A DNA stretch of 64,000 bases from Pedobacter caeni (GCF_900129215.1 NZ_FQUQ01000004.1:682001-746000), one strand, 5' to 3'; shown: positions 8,891-17,875, counted from the stretch's first letter. Translations and numbers: made by a program. The notes: generated from the letters alone by a model not told the origin.

Positions 8891-11800
8891 CTAATCTGTT
8901 TTCTTCACATATTCGGAAGGGGCAACATGGAACTGTTTGCGAAACTCCTTGCTAAAATACTTTCTGTCGTTAAAACCGACTGCATAAGCGACTTCTGAAA
9001 TGTTCAGTTGATGTTCCGATAAAAGCTGGGCTGCTCTTTTCAATCGCTGAGATTTAATAAAATCGGTAATCGACAAACCGGTCAATGCCTTAATCTTTTT
9101 ATACAAAACTGTCTGACTCATCCCAATGTCCTCTACCAGACTGCCTACATTAAATTCAGGATCCTCCATTTTGGATTCTACCAGCCCCATCAGCTTGTCC
9201 AGGAATTTCTCATCAGGGGAAGCAATTTCTATTCTTCCCGGCATGAGCATTACCTGCCTTACATATTTCTGTCTGAGACGGTCCCTTCCCTGCAACAGGT
9301 TCCGGATGCTCAGTTCCAGCACCTGTATACTGAAAGGTTTGGTGATGTAAATATCTGCCCCTGCCTCCAGTCCGCCTACCTGATGCAAATGCGAAGCCAT
9401 TGCTGTGAGCATAATCACGGGAATATGATTGGTCCGCTCTTCCTGTTTTAATTTCGAACACAATTCCAGTCCATTCATTCCAGGCATGGTCACATCACTG
9501 ATGATCAGATCAGGAACCTGCTCCACTGCTACATTCCAGCCCTCCAATCCATCTGCACTCTCCAGCAAATGGTAGGTATGTTGTAAAGACTGAAGGATAA
9601 AACCTCTCAATTCGTCATTGTCTTCCACAACAAGTATGGTAAATTTTTTATCTGCTGCAAGCGCTTCTTTTTCTCCCTGAGCGTTTACTGCATCAATTTC
9701 AGGAGTTGGCTCAGAAAAAACAAGCAGGTCTGATGCTGCGGCAAGGTCTTCATCATTAAAATGTGAAGAACCCAGCGGCAAGGTAACAGTCAGGCTTGTG
9801 TTTCCTCTTTCTCCGGGCGTAGCCAGCACACTGGAAACAGAAATCCCACCATGATGTAAGTCTACAATATGCTTTACCAGAGCCAAACCTATGCCCCAGC
9901 CCTCCGTGTTTGTCTTTCCGGATTTCACCTGATAAAAATTGCCAAATATCTTATCCAGCAAATCTTCCGGAATTCCAATACCATTATCCCTGATCATCAG
10001 CTCAATATGATCTTTTTCTTTCCTCACAGCAAAGACAATCTCCCCTCCGTCAGGGGTATATTTAAATGCATTGGAAAGGATGTTATAGCAAACTTTCTCC
10101 AGTTGTGCGGGATCAAAAAAAAGCAAGACCTCCTCTTCCGGAGCTTCAAAACTATATTTTATACTTTTAAGTTCTGCCAGGCCTTCATAACTGCTGTAAA
10201 TCTGGCGACAAAAGCCAATCAGTTCATTTTCAGCAATACGAAGTTTCACATTTCCCGTTTCTATTTTTCTAAAATCCAGCAATTCCGTAATCAGGCGTAA
10301 TAAACGATCCGTGTTTTTCTTAATCCCGGATAGCGGAGCACTGATCAGCTCATTTTCTTTACTAAGGCTGATCAGTTTTTCCAATGGGGCAAAGATCAGG
10401 CTTAGCGGAGTGCGGATTTCGTGGGATATCCTCGTAAAAAAATCCAGCTTCATCTGGTAAAGCTCTTGCTGCCGCTCATTGTTCAGGTGCTCATAATAAA
10501 GTTCAGATTCGAGACGTTCCTGCCTGCGGAAGAAACGGAAAATCAGGTAAAGCAAAGTGCATCCTGCCACAACATACAGCAAATAGGCCCACCAGGTGCG
10601 CCATAAAGGTGGGAGGACCCTAATGTCCAATACCGTAGGATTTTCATTCCAGACCCCATCATTGTTACTTCCTTTGACCAGCAATTTATACTTCCCTGCA
10701 GGCAGGTTTGTATAGGTAGCTGTAGGAATCGTTACATAATTCCAGTCCTTTTCAAAGCCATCCAGTTTGTAAGCATACTTATTTCGTTCCGGCTGAATAT
10801 AATTTAAAGCCACAAAATCAATGCTGAAGATGTCCTGATCTGCAGAGAAAGTGATCTCTTTAGAGAAGCTGATGTCTTGCCTTAACAACCGATCAGGTCC
10901 ATCCACCAATACCGGTTTATTGAAGAGTTTTAAACCAGAAAAGGCCACCTTTGGAATGTGTTCATTCTCCTTGATTTCTCTTGGAATGAAAGATACCAGA
11001 CCGTTGTAACTGCCAAAATAAAGTTTTCCGTTTTCGTCTTTATAAGCAGAGTTTGCATTGAACTCATTTGCAGGCAATCCATCTGTAATGTTGTAATTTT
11101 TGAAAGAACGCTGCTTCAGGTCAAATTTACTCAGGCCTCTGTCTGTACTCAACCATAAGCTTCCTTCATTGTCTTCCAGAATGCCAATGATGTTATCGCT
11201 GGCCAGGCCATGCTGTTTCGTATAAGTGGTAAAAGATTGCGTTTTTGGGTGATACAGGCTCAGTCCTCCATGATGTGTCCCGACCCAGATATTCCCCTGC
11301 TTATCTTCCTGAATGCAGCTGATCTGATTGGATTGCAGACTGTCTTTATGCGCTGTACTTTTCAGAAAAACCTTAAACTGTTTAGCTCCCAGAGTTAAAA
11401 GATTGAGTCCCTTTGGAGTCCCCACCCAAAAATTCTTCCTGCGGTCGGAAAAAGAGAAACGGATATAGCTGCTGCTGAGCCTTAAACCCGGAGCAGGTAA
11501 ATCCGTCAACACAGAAAAGCTTTGCTTTTCAGGATCGAACAAATTCAATCCTCTGGAAGAAGTTCCCACCCATAGGCGGCCATTATGGTCTTCGGAAATG
11601 CTGCTCACATAGCCATAGCTTAAACTGGCCGGATTATTCGGGTCATGGCGGTAATGTTTAAACTTCCCCGTGGCGGGATTGAACAATTCCAGTCCACCCT
11701 GAAATAAACCGATCCAGATCTGCCCCTTTTTATCTTTATAAATCGCTTTAATCGTATTGGAACTTAAACTCCCAGGATCTGAAGGATCATTCAGGTACTT

Positions 11801-12991
11801 TTTAAACTCATTGGTCCTGGTATTGAAATAGTTCAATCCCTGTCCTTCCGTACCAATCCAGAGGTTCTTCTGCTCATCCGCAGCAATCACACTAATGATA
11901 TCACTGCTGATGCTGTTCCGGTATTTACTATACTTATAAACGGTAAAAGGAACAGTATTCTGATGGGCTACATTGACTCCGCCAAACATCGTTCCTATCC
12001 ATACGGAACCATAATTGTCCTCATAGATATCTTTAATCGAATTGTCACTTAAGCTTTTACGGTTTTCCGAATCATGCTTAAATATCCTGAAACGTAAAGT
12101 TACGGGATCCAGAATGTTCAGGCCGTTCATGGTGGCGACCCATAAATTACCGTCTTTGGCAGGCATCACTTTACGAATGATGTCATTGCTGATCCCATCA
12201 TTGCGGAGAGGCTGGTGTTGAAACCGGATAAATGAACCTGAAGCCGGAACAAAAAGGTTGAGTCCTTCGGCCTCTGTACCCACCCAGATCCTGCCCTTAG
12301 CATCTTCCGCAATTGTTTTTATCGAATTGGCGCTGATGCTGCCTGCTTTCGATGGATGATGGACAAATGAGCTGAAAACATACTGACCATTTTTAGGGGT
12401 CATTCTGGTTAAACCTTCTGTTGTTCCTACCCAGATATTGGATTGGCTATCTTCAAAAACGGTGTAAACAGAGTTTCCGGCAAGCCCATCTTTTTTAAAA
12501 TACCTTTTGAATTTTCTGGATTCAGGATTTTCGAGTATGCTTAAGCCGTTATAAGTACCAAAAAGGACTTTTCCCTTCCTTCCGGAATGGATGGACAGCA
12601 CAATTTTATCGCTGATGCTGTGTTGATCAGCAGGTTTAAAAACAATTCGTTCAAACTTGTCTGTTTCCGGAATATACCTGTTGAGTCCGTTCTGCGTCCC
12701 TATCCATAAATTCTGCTGTTTATCCTCAGCAATTGCATAGATATAATCTTCAGCACTGATAGACGCCGGGTCAGCTTCATCGGTTTTATAAATTTTAACC
12801 GTTTTACCGTCATAACGGTTGAGGCAGTCGCGGGTTCCAAACCACATATACCCCCTGCTGTCTTTACAAATGGCTAAAACTGTACTTTGAGACAAGCCGT
12901 TTGTAACCGACAAGTGATCAAAAGAAAACTGACCAGATACCGTATTAAATAATAATACAAATACTAAGGTTACAAATAGTTGTTTAGGCAT
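8891..12991 (-). CDS. Hybrid two-component system regulator (HTCS) with AraC output domain
   Basis: Single-protein sensor and transcription factor of 1366 residues that controls polysaccharide utilization genes. After a signal peptide come about fourteen Reg_prop propeller repeats (recurring NxWIGT / GLN motifs, residues about 20-690), then a Y_Y_Y domain (about 700-790, KYAYKLDGFEKDW). A single membrane segment follows near 795-820, then a histidine kinase (SHEIRTP with phospho-acceptor His near 855, ATPase motifs DNGIGIP and GWGIGLALV). A receiver domain follows (Asp in LIISDVTMPG near 1163), and last an AraC helix-turn-helix (about 1260-1366). The periplasmic propeller typically binds an oligosaccharide product. 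It lies immediately upstream of the sulfatase on the same strand and almost certainly activates this locus. Confidence 0.95.
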   Translation of the reverse strand: MPKQLFVTLVFVLLFNTVSGQFSFDHLSVTNGLSQSTVLAICKDSRGYMWFGTRDCLNRYDGKTVKIYKTDEADPASISAEDYIYAIAEDKQQNLWIGTQNGLNRYIPETDKFERIVFKPADQHSISDKIVLSIHSGRKGKVLFGTYNGLSILENPESRKFKRYFKKDGLAGNSVYTVFEDSQSNIWVGTTEGLTRMTPKNGQYVFSSFVHHPSKAGSISANSIKTIAEDAKGRIWVGTEAEGLNLFVPASGSFIRFQHQPLRNDGISNDIIRKVMPAKDGNLWVATMNGLNILDPVTLRFRIFKHDSENRKSLSDNSIKDIYEDNYGSVWIGTMFGGVNVAHQNTVPFTVYKYSKYRNSISSDIISVIAADEQKNLWIGTEGQGLNYFNTRTNEFKKYLNDPSDPGSLSSNTIKAIYKDKKGQIWIGLFQGGLELFNPATGKFKHYRHDPNNPASLSYGYVSSISEDHNGRLWVGTSSRGLNLFDPEKQSFSVLTDLPAPGLRLSSSYIRFSFSDRRKNFWVGTPKGLNLLTLGAKQFKVFLKSTAHKDSLQSNQISCIQEDKQGNIWVGTHHGGLSLYHPKTQSFTTYTKQHGLASDNIIGILEDNEGSLWLSTDRGLSKFDLKQRSFKNYNITDGLPANEFNANSAYKDENGKLYFGSYNGLVSFIPREIKENEHIPKVAFSGLKLFNKPVLVDGPDRLLRQDISFSKEITFSADQDIFSIDFVALNYIQPERNKYAYKLDGFEKDWNYVTIPTATYTNLPAGKYKLLVKGSNNDGVWNENPTVLDIRVLPPLWRTWWAYLLYVVAGCTLLYLIFRFFRRQERLESELYYEHLNNERQQELYQMKLDFFTRISHEIRTPLSLIFAPLEKLISLSKENELISAPLSGIKKNTDRLLRLITELLDFRKIETGNVKLRIAENELIGFCRQIYSSYEGLAELKSIKYSFEAPEEEVLLFFDPAQLEKVCYNILSNAFKYTPDGGEIVFAVRKEKDHIELMIRDNGIGIPEDLLDKIFGNFYQVKSGKTNTEGWGIGLALVKHIVDLHHGGISVSSVLATPGERGNTSLTVTLPLGSSHFNDEDLAAASDLLVFSEPTPEIDAVNAQGEKEALAADKKFTILVVEDNDELRGFILQSLQHTYHLLESADGLEGWNVAVEQVPDLIISDVTMPGMNGLELCSKLKQEERTNHIPVIMLTAMASHLHQVGGLEAGADIYITKPFSIQVLELSIRNLLQGRDRLRQKYVRQVMLMPGRIEIASPDEKFLDKLMGLVESKMEDPEFNVGSLVEDIGMSQTVLYKKIKALTGLSITDFIKSQRLKRAAQLLSEHQLNISEVAYAVGFNDRKYFSKEFRKQFHVAPSEYVKKTD

Positions 12992-13041
12992 AGGTAATCA
13001 TCCTGAAGGATTGGTTAGGTCCCCGGCAATTATACTAAAAA

Positions 13042-13078
13042 AAAACGCTTAACCCGATAGATGTATCAGGTTAAGCGT
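13042..13078 (-). terminator. Rho-independent terminator after the DoxX gene
   Basis: A 10-base perfect inverted repeat (ACGCTTAACC at 13045-13054 with GGTTAAGCGT at 13069-13078) is followed, read on the minus strand, by a run of T residues. It lies just past the DoxX stop and separates the TetR/DoxX pair from the regulator gene. Confidence 0.85.
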
Positions 13079-13102
13079 ATTTATAGCAAATAGCAAAGCC
13101 GC

Positions 13103-13534
13103 TTAGCGTCTGCGTTTACTCAGGTTATTGCTGATGATCTGATCCACGCTATATTTTCCGCTTCCGGAAACAAAAAGGAAAATATAAACGATCAGATAAT
13201 GTAATGCCATTTCTTTTTTATCGAAACCATCAGGACCATGAATGATCAGAATGGCCACCAACATCGTCACGATCAAAGGAATCACGGCCAGTCTTGTACC
13301 CAATCCGATCAGGACCAGAATTGAACATAAAAACTCTGCAAAAACTGCCAGGGCAAGAGAAGCAGGTTCGCCTACCCCGATCGGATCTCCAAATTGGATC
13401 GGTCCTCCGCCTGTTAACATTTGTAGTTTCTGATAACCATGGAACAACATGAAAACAGCAATAGAAACGCGCAGGACAAGCAGCATAAAATGTATGCCTT
13501 CGTGGTTGAAATTAGTGTTGAATAGTTTCTTCAT
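13103..13534 (-). CDS. DoxX family membrane protein
   Basis: Small integral membrane protein (143 residues) with about four predicted membrane segments and typical DoxX features: RVSIAVFMLFHGYQKL near the N-terminus, EFLCSILVLIGLGTRLAVIPL in the middle and HYLIVYIFLFVSGSGKYSVD near the C-terminus. DoxX proteins are linked in some bacteria to quinone-dependent oxidation or detoxification, but this member has no assigned reaction. It follows a TetR-type regulator by 58 bases on the same strand, suggesting a regulated pair. Confidence 0.9.
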   Translation of the reverse strand: MKKLFNTNFNHEGIHFMLLVLRVSIAVFMLFHGYQKLQMLTGGGPIQFGDPIGVGEPASLALAVFAEFLCSILVLIGLGTRLAVIPLIVTMLVAILIIHGPDGFDKKEMALHYLIVYIFLFVSGSGKYSVDQIISNNLSKRRR

Positions 13535-13565
13535 TGAGATAGATTGTTTAGTTGAAAAAAATAAT

Positions 13566-13578
13566 ATACGTGGCGTAT
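13566..13578. promoter_or_regulatory. 13-bp inverted repeat between TetR and DoxX genes
   Basis: ATACG-TGG-CGTAT is a perfect 5-3-5 inverted repeat in the 58-base gap upstream of the DoxX gene. Another perfect 5-3-5 repeat (TTAAC-ACC-GTTAA, 14215-14227) lies just upstream of the TetR start. Either could be an operator for the adjacent TetR protein; they do not clearly share a consensus. Confidence 0.3.
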
Positions 13579-13592
13579 GTTAAATCTAAGAA

Positions 13593-14198
13593 TTATTTAC
13601 TGGTTATGGATATGATAAATCCCGAGATGGCATCCTGAAGGATCATTTTCTTGGAAGGATCGGGCCTTCCCTCTTTTTCAATCATCTGAATAGAAACCAG
13701 ACCATGCAGAATTGATAAGTAAGTATGGTATTTAAGGAAATAATCTGTCTCCGGATGATTGCTTTGTGCAATGGCTTCCTTGATCGTGGAGATCATGATT
13801 CCGGTAGCCGTAATCATTTCTGTAACCTGTTTCACACGGTCACAGGCCGGAATCCCCAGACCGAACATCAATTGATAATATTCATTGTGATCAAAAGCAA
13901 AATCCCAGTAAGCGTAAGCCATCGCTTCCAATTGCTTCGCGGGAACGGTATGCTGGTCTTTCACCTCCTGAAGGGTATCTGCTAACTTTTGAAATCCTTC
14001 TTTGGTAAATTCCAGCAGGATGGCTTCCTTATTTTCAAAATGGTTATAAATTACCGGAATGCTGTACTCTATCGCATCTGCAATCTTGCGGATGGATAAG
14101 GATTGCCAGCCATCAGAAAGGACCTGCTGCCAGGCGGCTTCAAGAATGCTTGCTCTAAACTCTTCTCTTTGTCTTATTTTACGTTCTGCAATTCCCAT
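13593..14198 (-). CDS. TetR/AcrR family transcriptional regulator
   Basis: DNA-binding repressor-type protein of 201 residues. The N-terminal TetR_N domain has the expected helix-turn-helix (SIRKIADAIEYSIPVIYNHF, about 35-54) followed by ENKEAILLEF. The C-terminal ligand-binding part (about 75-201) resembles the WHG-type domain (DFAFDHNEYYQLMFGLGIPA). The DoxX gene is next on the same strand. Ligand unknown. Confidence 0.9.
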   Translation of the reverse strand: MGIAERKIRQREEFRASILEAAWQQVLSDGWQSLSIRKIADAIEYSIPVIYNHFENKEAILLEFTKEGFQKLADTLQEVKDQHTVPAKQLEAMAYAYWDFAFDHNEYYQLMFGLGIPACDRVKQVTEMITATGIMISTIKEAIAQSNHPETDYFLKYHTYLSILHGLVSIQMIEKEGRPDPSKKMILQDAISGFIISITSK

Positions 14199-14360
14199 GT
14201 CCTATGAATTTTTATTAACACCGTTAACAAAAGTAATGGGTAAATTATATTTTAAAAAGTCTTTGAACAATTCTGACGTAAATACAACAAACATCATCTG
14301 GTCCAAAACCGCTTTATCTGCCTGATATCCTCAATTTAATGAATCCATCTAAAGATTTAT

Positions 14361-14978
14361 TTAGTGAATTAATCTAAAGGTCAGGTTGATCCTGGGCTCC
14401 GAAACTTTCACCGTTTTTGGTAAACGGTGTTCCCAATAATGCTGTGTCTCTCCTTTCATGATCAGTACGCTGCCATGGCTCAGGTCGACAGAAATAATGG
14501 GAATCTTTTCCACATAGCGTCGGAACTGAAAAATCCGGTGTGCACCCAGGCTTACAGAAGCAATCAAAGGGTATTTCCCCAGATTCTTTTCATTATCCCT
14601 ATGCCATCCCATACTGTCTGTCCCATCACGGTAATAATTGAGCAGACAGGCATTAAACTTTGCGCTGTACTTTTGTTCAATCTTAGCTTTGATCTTTTCC
14701 AAAGCGGCAGTCCATGGCGAAGCGTTCATGGTAATCCCTGAATAGCTGTAGCTCACTCCTGCATCTCCATAAAATGCCGTAAATCTGGGCTGAAGAACAG
14801 TCTTGCCAAAGATCGTGATCGGCTCCTGTTTCCAGGAAACACCGGACAATAACTCCTCAAAATACTCATCGCTTTCTTCCTCAGTAAAGAATCCGGGAAG
14901 GAATAGGGCCTCTCCCGGAATCGGAAGGAGGTTAACATGATCTCCGTACATCGAATGACTGTTAAAATAATTTTCCAT
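14361..14978 (-). CDS. AlkB-like alpha-ketoglutarate-dependent dioxygenase
   Basis: 205-residue Fe(II)/2-oxoglutarate oxygenase of the AlkB family, which repairs alkylated nucleic acid bases by oxidative demethylation. Visible ligands are the HRD triad start (GWHRDNE, His126 and Asp128) and the distal His184 (YWEHRLPK). The 2-oxoglutarate-binding arginines are in EPRINLTFR (Arg196 and Arg202). The length and the motif NYYRDGTDSMGWHRDNE match the short bacterial/ALKBH2-like group. It is monocistronic as far as can be seen. The region between its start and the TetR gene upstream on the map contains no other gene. Confidence 0.9.
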   Translation of the reverse strand: MENYFNSHSMYGDHVNLLPIPGEALFLPGFFTEEESDEYFEELLSGVSWKQEPITIFGKTVLQPRFTAFYGDAGVSYSYSGITMNASPWTAALEKIKAKIEQKYSAKFNACLLNYYRDGTDSMGWHRDNEKNLGKYPLIASVSLGAHRIFQFRRYVEKIPIISVDLSHGSVLIMKGETQHYWEHRLPKTVKVSEPRINLTFRLIH

Positions 14979-15052
14979 AAAGATAAATCAATTTTAAGAA
15001 CTAAACCCATCATTGTTTTATCATCTTCTGCAAAACACCATCTGCTGTAAAC

Positions 15053-15094
15053 AAAAAAACAGATGGCAAAATACCTGAGTATTTAAACCATCTG
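15053..15094 (-). terminator. Rho-independent terminator after first mini-M16 gene
   Basis: CAGATGG (15060-15066) pairs with CCATCTG (15088-15094), with an inner AAATAC/GTATTT stem, and the minus strand then reads seven T residues (15053-15059). It is nearly identical to the hairpin at 15884-15929, so gene and terminator appear to have been duplicated together. Confidence 0.85.
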
Positions 15095-15135
15095 TAATCC
15101 TCCTCACCTATCTCCGTTTCTTTATTGCGGCTGTC

Positions 15136-15720
15136 TTATTTAGTAAGCGCAGTTCCGGTATTTTCTTTCCAGTCGCCAAATGCTTTCTTAGCCAATGCTT
15201 TTGCCTGCGCAACAGTAATGTCGCCGGCAATGGTAATGTAAGTTCTTGACGGGTTAATCTGTTTGTTATAATATGCTTTCAATTCCTCTAAAGAGATCGC
15301 CTGGTTTTCCTTTACTTTATCTAAAGTTCCCTGATCCATTACCGGTTCCTGTAAAGCAGATGACATCACCAAAAATGCAGTTTCAAAATCTTCAGCATCC
15401 GCAGCAACGTTCGCTTCATCAGCAGTAACACTTACTTTTGGTGCCACCTCTTTTTTACTGTTGGCAAAAGCAACATTTTTTTTGTTGATCGTTGTTTCCT
15501 GCAACAGGTTTGTTAAAGCATTGGATACCGCAGCATTGGTGTCTATTGCCGCTCCTTCGATTTTAACGGAGGCAAAGACTTTACCCATTCCACTGTTTTC
15601 GGCTACGACCACCTCTATTCCATTTTTTAATTTAAAGCTTACCGGATCTTTCATAGTTCCCTGTGCCTGAATGTTACTGAAAGCTAATACTCCGATGATC
15701 ATCATTAATAGTTTTTTCAT
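15136..15720 (-). CDS. Miniature M16-peptidase-like exported protein, copy 1
   Basis: 194-residue protein with signal peptide (MKKLLMMIIGVLAFSNIQAQ). The mature start (DPVSFKLKNGIEVVVAENS) matches the first strands of M16 (insulinase/pitrilysin) peptidases. The end (LEELKAYYNKQINPSRTYITI, then AGDITVAQAKALAKKAFGDW) matches the end of an M16 half-domain. The zinc motif HxxEH and the helix that carries it are absent; only a short linker joins the two parts. It is therefore probably not a peptidase; a binding, inhibitory or assembly role is possible but unknown. A close paralogue lies directly upstream on the same strand (15977-16483), each with its own near-identical terminator. Confidence 0.8.
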   Translation of the reverse strand: MKKLLMMIIGVLAFSNIQAQGTMKDPVSFKLKNGIEVVVAENSGMGKVFASVKIEGAAIDTNAAVSNALTNLLQETTINKKNVAFANSKKEVAPKVSVTADEANVAADAEDFETAFLVMSSALQEPVMDQGTLDKVKENQAISLEELKAYYNKQINPSRTYITIAGDITVAQAKALAKKAFGDWKENTGTALTK

Positions 15721-15883
15721 TGTTATCTTTTTTAATTTCTTGTTTTTCCGGTTGATATATTTGGATTGATTTCCTGAAGCAAAGGTAGCCTGGTTTTAAA
15801 GGTGGGGAAAGAGAGAATAGGTAGAAAGGCAAAAAGTATCGGTGAATCCGGTGTCTGGGAACCGGCTGATCAGGAGCCCTTTA

Positions 15884-15929
15884 AAACAAAAAAGCAGATG
15901 GAAAATACCTGAGTATTTTAACCATCTGC
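15884..15929 (-). terminator. Rho-independent terminator after second mini-M16 gene
   Basis: GCAGATGG (15894-15901) pairs with CCATCTGC (15922-15929) around an inner AAAATAC/GTATTTT stem and a CTGA loop. On the minus strand it is followed by T-rich sequence (15883-15893). It is a near copy of the terminator at 15053-15094. Confidence 0.88.
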
Positions 15930-15976
15930 GATCCTCCCCTTCTTATCTCTCTATCTTTATAAGGCTGATGCCCTGA

Positions 15977-16483
15977 TTATTTTGCCAATTCAGTTACACG
16001 GCTTTCTTTCCACTCTCCAAATGCTTTTTTAGCCAGTGCTTTTGCCTGTGCAACAGTGATGTCACCTGCAATTGTGATGTAAGTTTTCGCAGGAGCGATG
16101 TTTCCTTTGTTCATTACAGGTGATTTTAAGGCATTTGCCATCACCATAAAAGCACCATCAAAATCTTCGGTATCTGCTGATACATGAACCTCGTCAGCAA
16201 TCAGGCTTACTTTAGGTCCGAAGTCTTTCACATTCGAAGCAAATGCAATTTTACTTCCTTCGTTAAGTCCGTTTTCAAGCGCTGTTGTCAGTACTTCATT
16301 TGTGCCTAATTCAGTACCATCCATTTTTACCGCAGCCAGCACTTTACCCATTCCACTGTTTTCAGCAACAATAACTTCTACTCCGTTTTTCAGTTTAAAG
16401 CTAACCGGATCTTTCATGATTCCTTGTGCCTGAATGTTATTGAAAGTAAATAATGCGATGATGATGACGATTAAGTTTTTCAT
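15977..16483 (-). CDS. Miniature M16-peptidase-like exported protein, copy 2
   Basis: 168-residue paralogue of the preceding protein. Signal peptide (MKNLIVIIIALFTFNNIQAQ), mature start DPVSFKLKNGVEVIVAENS, and end TYITIAGDITVAQAKALAKK then AFGEWKES. It is about 26 residues shorter, because the segment matching LDKVKENQAISLEELKAYYN in copy 1 is missing and replaced by a short NKGNIAPAK join. No HxxEH zinc motif. Between the two ends it keeps the VSADTEDFDGAFMVMANAL segment typical of M16 proteins. Function unknown; the conservation of signal peptide and ends suggests both copies are under selection. Confidence 0.8.
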   Translation of the reverse strand: MKNLIVIIIALFTFNNIQAQGIMKDPVSFKLKNGVEVIVAENSGMGKVLAAVKMDGTELGTNEVLTTALENGLNEGSKIAFASNVKDFGPKVSLIADEVHVSADTEDFDGAFMVMANALKSPVMNKGNIAPAKTYITIAGDITVAQAKALAKKAFGEWKESRVTELAK

Positions 16484-16672
16484 AATGTTTTCTTTAGTTT
16501 ATGTTTTTCTGGTTAATTTTTAATTGATTTATGATTCAAAGGTATACCCTCTTTACAGGCCAGAGAAGGCCGAATAGACAGAAAGGATAAAATGAACGGT
16601 GAATGGGCCTTTTCACTCTTTCATTTTTTGATGCATTATAATTACATTAGTGTAAGGCTAAAGAAAATCTAG

Positions 16673-17368
16673 ATGAACTGCTTAATTGTTGATGACAACA
16701 AAATTGCCCGGACGACCCTCAAACAACTGATCAGCCTGGATACCTCATTAACACTGGTTGATGAATGCAGCAATGCAACGGAAGCTTATGTTAAGATTTT
16801 AGACCATCCCATAGAGTTGTTATTTCTGGATATTGAGATGCCGGGAATGACCGGAATGGAGCTGGCACAAAGCCTTGGACAAAAACGACCGCTCATCATC
16901 TTCACTACTTCTAACCGCGATTATGCAGCTGAAGCCTTTGATCTCGATGTCATCGACTTTATCATCAAACCCGTTACGCCAGTCAGATTTCTGCAATCCA
17001 TGGAACGGGTCAGGGAATTTGTAAAGAACAAAGGCCCGCTTACAGACCATAAAGAAAAGGACTTCATCTTTATCAGAGATTCCAATACCGTCCGCCGGTT
17101 GAAACTGGATCAAATATTATACATGGAAGCACAGGGGGATTATGTGAAAATTTACACCCAGGAACAGGCCTACCAGATTCACTCTACCTTAAAATCTGTT
17201 GAAGATAAATTACCTTCCAGTATTTTTTTAAGGGTACACCGTTCCTTTATCATCAATGTAAGTAAGATAGATACCCTTGAGGGGGGAACGCTGATCATCA
17301 ACAAAAGCCTCGTTCCAGTTTCTGATGCTTACCGGGCAGCCCTCAATAAAAGGATGCAGATCCTTTAA
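16673..17368 (+). CDS. LytTR-family response regulator
   Basis: 231-residue two-component response regulator. The receiver domain (1-115) has acidic residues Asp7/Asp8 (LIVDDNK), phospho-acceptor Asp53 (LLFLDIEMPG) and the conserved Lys in DFIIKPVTP. The LytTR DNA-binding domain (about 127-231) includes ILYMEAQGDYVKIYT and LRVHRSFIINVSKI. Usual partners are LytS/AlgZ-type histidine kinases, but no kinase lies next to it. Instead a stand-alone HPt protein follows 86 bases downstream, so signalling may pass through a phosphorelay. Confidence 0.95.
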   Translation: MNCLIVDDNKIARTTLKQLISLDTSLTLVDECSNATEAYVKILDHPIELLFLDIEMPGMTGMELAQSLGQKRPLIIFTTSNRDYAAEAFDLDVIDFIIKPVTPVRFLQSMERVREFVKNKGPLTDHKEKDFIFIRDSNTVRRLKLDQILYMEAQGDYVKIYTQEQAYQIHSTLKSVEDKLPSSIFLRVHRSFIINVSKIDTLEGGTLIINKSLVPVSDAYRAALNKRMQIL

Positions 17369-17454
17369 TGCCGAAATCAGCAGGCAAGGCGCATTACGAC
17401 ATAAATCTTCTGGCGCATTTTTTGCTGATAAAAAGCCAACTCATCCCATAGAAA

Positions 17455-17829
17455 ATGTCAGCTTCTGCCACCGGAATTCCAGGAAATTATCAACTCATAG
17501 ACCTCAGCTATATTGAGCTGCTCAGCAATGGAGATAAGGCTTTTGAAAAGGAAATTGTGCAGATATTTATTGAACAAATCCCTCAGGACCTGGCCTTAAT
17601 GAAGGCCCATTTTGCTGCGGGTGATTTCAATCAGTTGAAACAAAGTACACATTATATGCTACCCAGCATCTCTATTTTTGGTCTGGAGAACCGGTTAAAA
17701 GTAGAACTTGAAGCATTGGAGGCACTGGAATCTGCTTATAAAGTACTTAAGCGTCACCTGGAAACAGTCACCAAGGTATGTAACAAGGCAAGGGAAGAAG
17801 CCATCACTTTGCTCCATTCCTATGCCTAG
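17455..17829 (+). CDS. Stand-alone histidine phosphotransfer (HPt) protein
   Basis: 124-residue all-helical protein matching HPt domains: IELLSNGDKAFEKEIVQIFI, then a helix ending FNQLKQSTHYMLPSISIFGL, where His66 occupies the phospho-acceptor position. The usual HxLKGS is here HYMLPS. It would carry phosphate between a hybrid kinase and a response regulator in the cytoplasm. It lies just downstream of the LytTR regulator and is likely co-transcribed. No hybrid kinase is adjacent. Confidence 0.8.
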   Translation: MSASATGIPGNYQLIDLSYIELLSNGDKAFEKEIVQIFIEQIPQDLALMKAHFAAGDFNQLKQSTHYMLPSISIFGLENRLKVELEALEALESAYKVLKRHLETVTKVCNKAREEAITLLHSYA

Positions 17830-17875
17830 TCTTAAATTTTAAGCTATACAGCAAAGCTGCCTGCAGCCTGAAACA

